A stretch of DNA of 64,000 bases from Microbulbifer agarilyticus (GTDB lineage Bacteria > Pseudomonadota > Gammaproteobacteria > Pseudomonadales > Cellvibrionaceae): positions 62,001 to 126,000 of the forward strand of contig NZ_JAIUZM010000005.1 of the NCBI RefSeq assembly GCF_020171345.1, written 5' to 3'. Positions 63,241-64,000 of this stretch are shown here, one piece after another; within the stretch, counting starts at the first letter, position 1, and the number at the start of each line of letters is the position of its first letter. Under the pieces are notes generated by a model. That model did no database searches, was not told the DNA's origin, and saw nothing but the letters and a program-made list of their open reading frames with translations. Made by a program: the position numbers and the translations under genes.

Positions 63241-63717
63241 ATGTTTCAAGATTACGATCAGATCGAACAACAAATCGCTGCACACCAGGCCAAAATCGAG
63301 GAGCTGCAGGAGCAGAAGGCGCAGGCCGAACGTAAGAAGCAGGGCGTTATCGCTTTTGACAAAACACTGGTCAACCTGGCTGCCGAATACAATATGGAAG
63401 AAGAAGAGTTCTTCCCGGCGCGTGGCGAAATGATCGTTGACTGGCTGGTTTCTCAACTCAACGATGATGATGCGCCAGATTACGTGCGCTCCCTGAAGGC
63501 ACGCGTTGCCCGTTCCCTCAAGCGCGATGGTGAAGCGCCGCGCCGCGCGGGTCGCAAACCTGCGACGAACAAGCCGGCAGAGCCGAAGCTGGAAACCGGT
63601 CACTACCGCAACCCATACACCAACGCCACCATCGAGAAGAAAAAACGCAACCCGAAACAGTTGAACCAGTGGGTTGCCGAGCATGGACTGGAAAAGGTGC
63701 AGTCCTGGAAGATCTAA
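63241..63717 (+). CDS. MvaT-like H-NS family nucleoid protein
   Basis: A 158-residue protein. The N-terminal 35 residues form a coiled coil (QIEQQIAAHQAKIEELQEQK). The C-terminal 45 residues HYRNPYTNATIEKKKRNPKQ, then LNQWVAEHGLEKVQSW match the MvaT DNA-binding domain (YKNPHTGEVIETKGGNHKTL in Pseudomonas). It is longer than MvaT (about 124 residues) because of a middle helical and Lys/Pro-rich segment. MvaT proteins coat AT-rich DNA and silence foreign genes, which would include the AT-rich island at 20-24 kb. The leader has an AT-rich palindrome overlapping a GAGG ribosome site. Confidence 0.78.
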   Translation: MFQDYDQIEQQIAAHQAKIEELQEQKAQAERKKQGVIAFDKTLVNLAAEYNMEEEEFFPARGEMIVDWLVSQLNDDDAPDYVRSLKARVARSLKRDGEAPRRAGRKPATNKPAEPKLETGHYRNPYTNATIEKKKRNPKQLNQWVAEHGLEKVQSWKI

Positions 63718-63738
63718 TTTTCCCTTACGCACCCCAAT

Positions 63739-63779
63739 AAAAAAGCCCCCGCCAGCTGCCGCTGCCGGGGGCTTTTTTT
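63739..63779. terminator. rho-independent terminator after the MvaT-like gene
   Basis: GCCCCCG / CGGGGGC stem with a 14-base loop and A/T runs on both sides. Confidence 0.9.
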
Positions 63780-63964
63780 ATCGCCTGCCTGACGTAAGTT
63801 CATTTCCGGCGGCGGCGGGGTCATCTGCAGGTAAAAGGATATCGGCCATTTTGCGTCAAAAGGTGTATTACCGCGTAACGGGAGCGGCCGCGACAGGGGA
63901 TATCGGCAATACTTTTTCAGGTGCGAACGGAGTTTTTGAGTTGTAGTTCGACAAGGAGTACCCA

Positions 63965-64000
63965 GTGCCATTCAGGCTCGCTTTACCGGGTGTCGATTTT
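63965..64000 (+). CDS. possible start of a gene cut by the window end
   Basis: GTG 63965 with AAGGAG six bases upstream opens a frame of 12 codons (VPFRLALPGVDF) to the window edge without a stop. This is suggestive of a gene start but too short to identify. Confidence 0.35.
   Translation, partial: MPFRLALPGVDF

Overview
The window looks like chromosome of a marine, polysaccharide-degrading gammaproteobacterium of the Cellvibrionales type; Microbulbifer or a close relative is my best guess. This is inferred from moderately high GC, an MvaT-type H-NS protein, modular secreted amylases with calcium-binding TSP3-like linkers, a TonB receptor grouped with SapC, JmjC-cupin and tryptophan-halogenase genes, and a MalT-like regulator. 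No rRNA, tRNA, insertion sequence or CRISPR array was seen.

Layout. 1-3786: the end of a planctomycete-type cytochrome (DUF1592 family) whose N-terminal part resembles a starch-binding module, followed by its usual DUF1552 partner. 3866-4702: a DUF3014 membrane-anchored protein. 4910-11251: a minus-strand alpha-glucan operon (neopullulanase-like GH13, then GH31 alpha-glucosidase, then GH13 lipoprotein amylase). 11472-13412: an amidohydrolase. 13705-16551: a large secreted modular GH13 amylase. 16663-20129: small housekeeping or unknown genes (DUF2986, spermidine-synthase-like, DJ-1/PfpI, a PLA2-like three-gene run, a cupin). 20166-24320: an AT-rich accessory island with hypothetical proteins, a MepA-like peptidase, a membrane pair ending in a TIR/deoxyribosyltransferase-like domain, and an MltR/HEPN-like protein. 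24429-26125: hipBA with recognisable operators. 26480-27967: an MFS maltose/maltodextrin permease.

28178-31608: an S9 peptidase and an AGCS amino-acid symporter. 31902-33800: a bactofilin and a tandem methyltransferase-like protein. 33868-37036: a tightly overlapping three-gene operon of a ZorA-like MotA/ExbB channel with a long coiled-coil tail, a ZorB-like OmpA/MotB stator, and a cysteine-pair protein I do not recognise. This is the best candidate for an undescribed system. 37092-37727: an L,D-transpeptidase. 38288-39946: a GH13 alpha-glucosidase. 40254-42358: an orphan two-gene unit. 42417-45143: a MalT/LuxR-type STAND regulator. 45304-47106: a GH9 enzyme. 47459-53977: the TonB receptor, SapC, JmjC-cupin and flavin-halogenase cluster. 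54394-62498: assorted single genes (alpha/beta hydrolase, MBL-fold hydrolase, DUF2799 lipoprotein, hotdog thioesterase, YgjP metallopeptidase, DUF2750, VOC, SDR, an SLC13-type transporter with RCK domains, a CBS protein). 63241-63717: an MvaT-like nucleoid protein.

Working together: secreted and lipoprotein amylases would cut starch outside the cell or at its surface. The TonB receptor may import the oligosaccharides, periplasmic GH13 and GH31 enzymes trim them, the MFS permease takes them into the cytoplasm, the GH13 alpha-glucosidase finishes to glucose, and the MalT-like protein senses maltodextrin. G-rich decamers upstream of several of these genes are candidate MalT sites. The GH9 gene next to the receptor leaves open that the receptor serves a beta-glucan instead.
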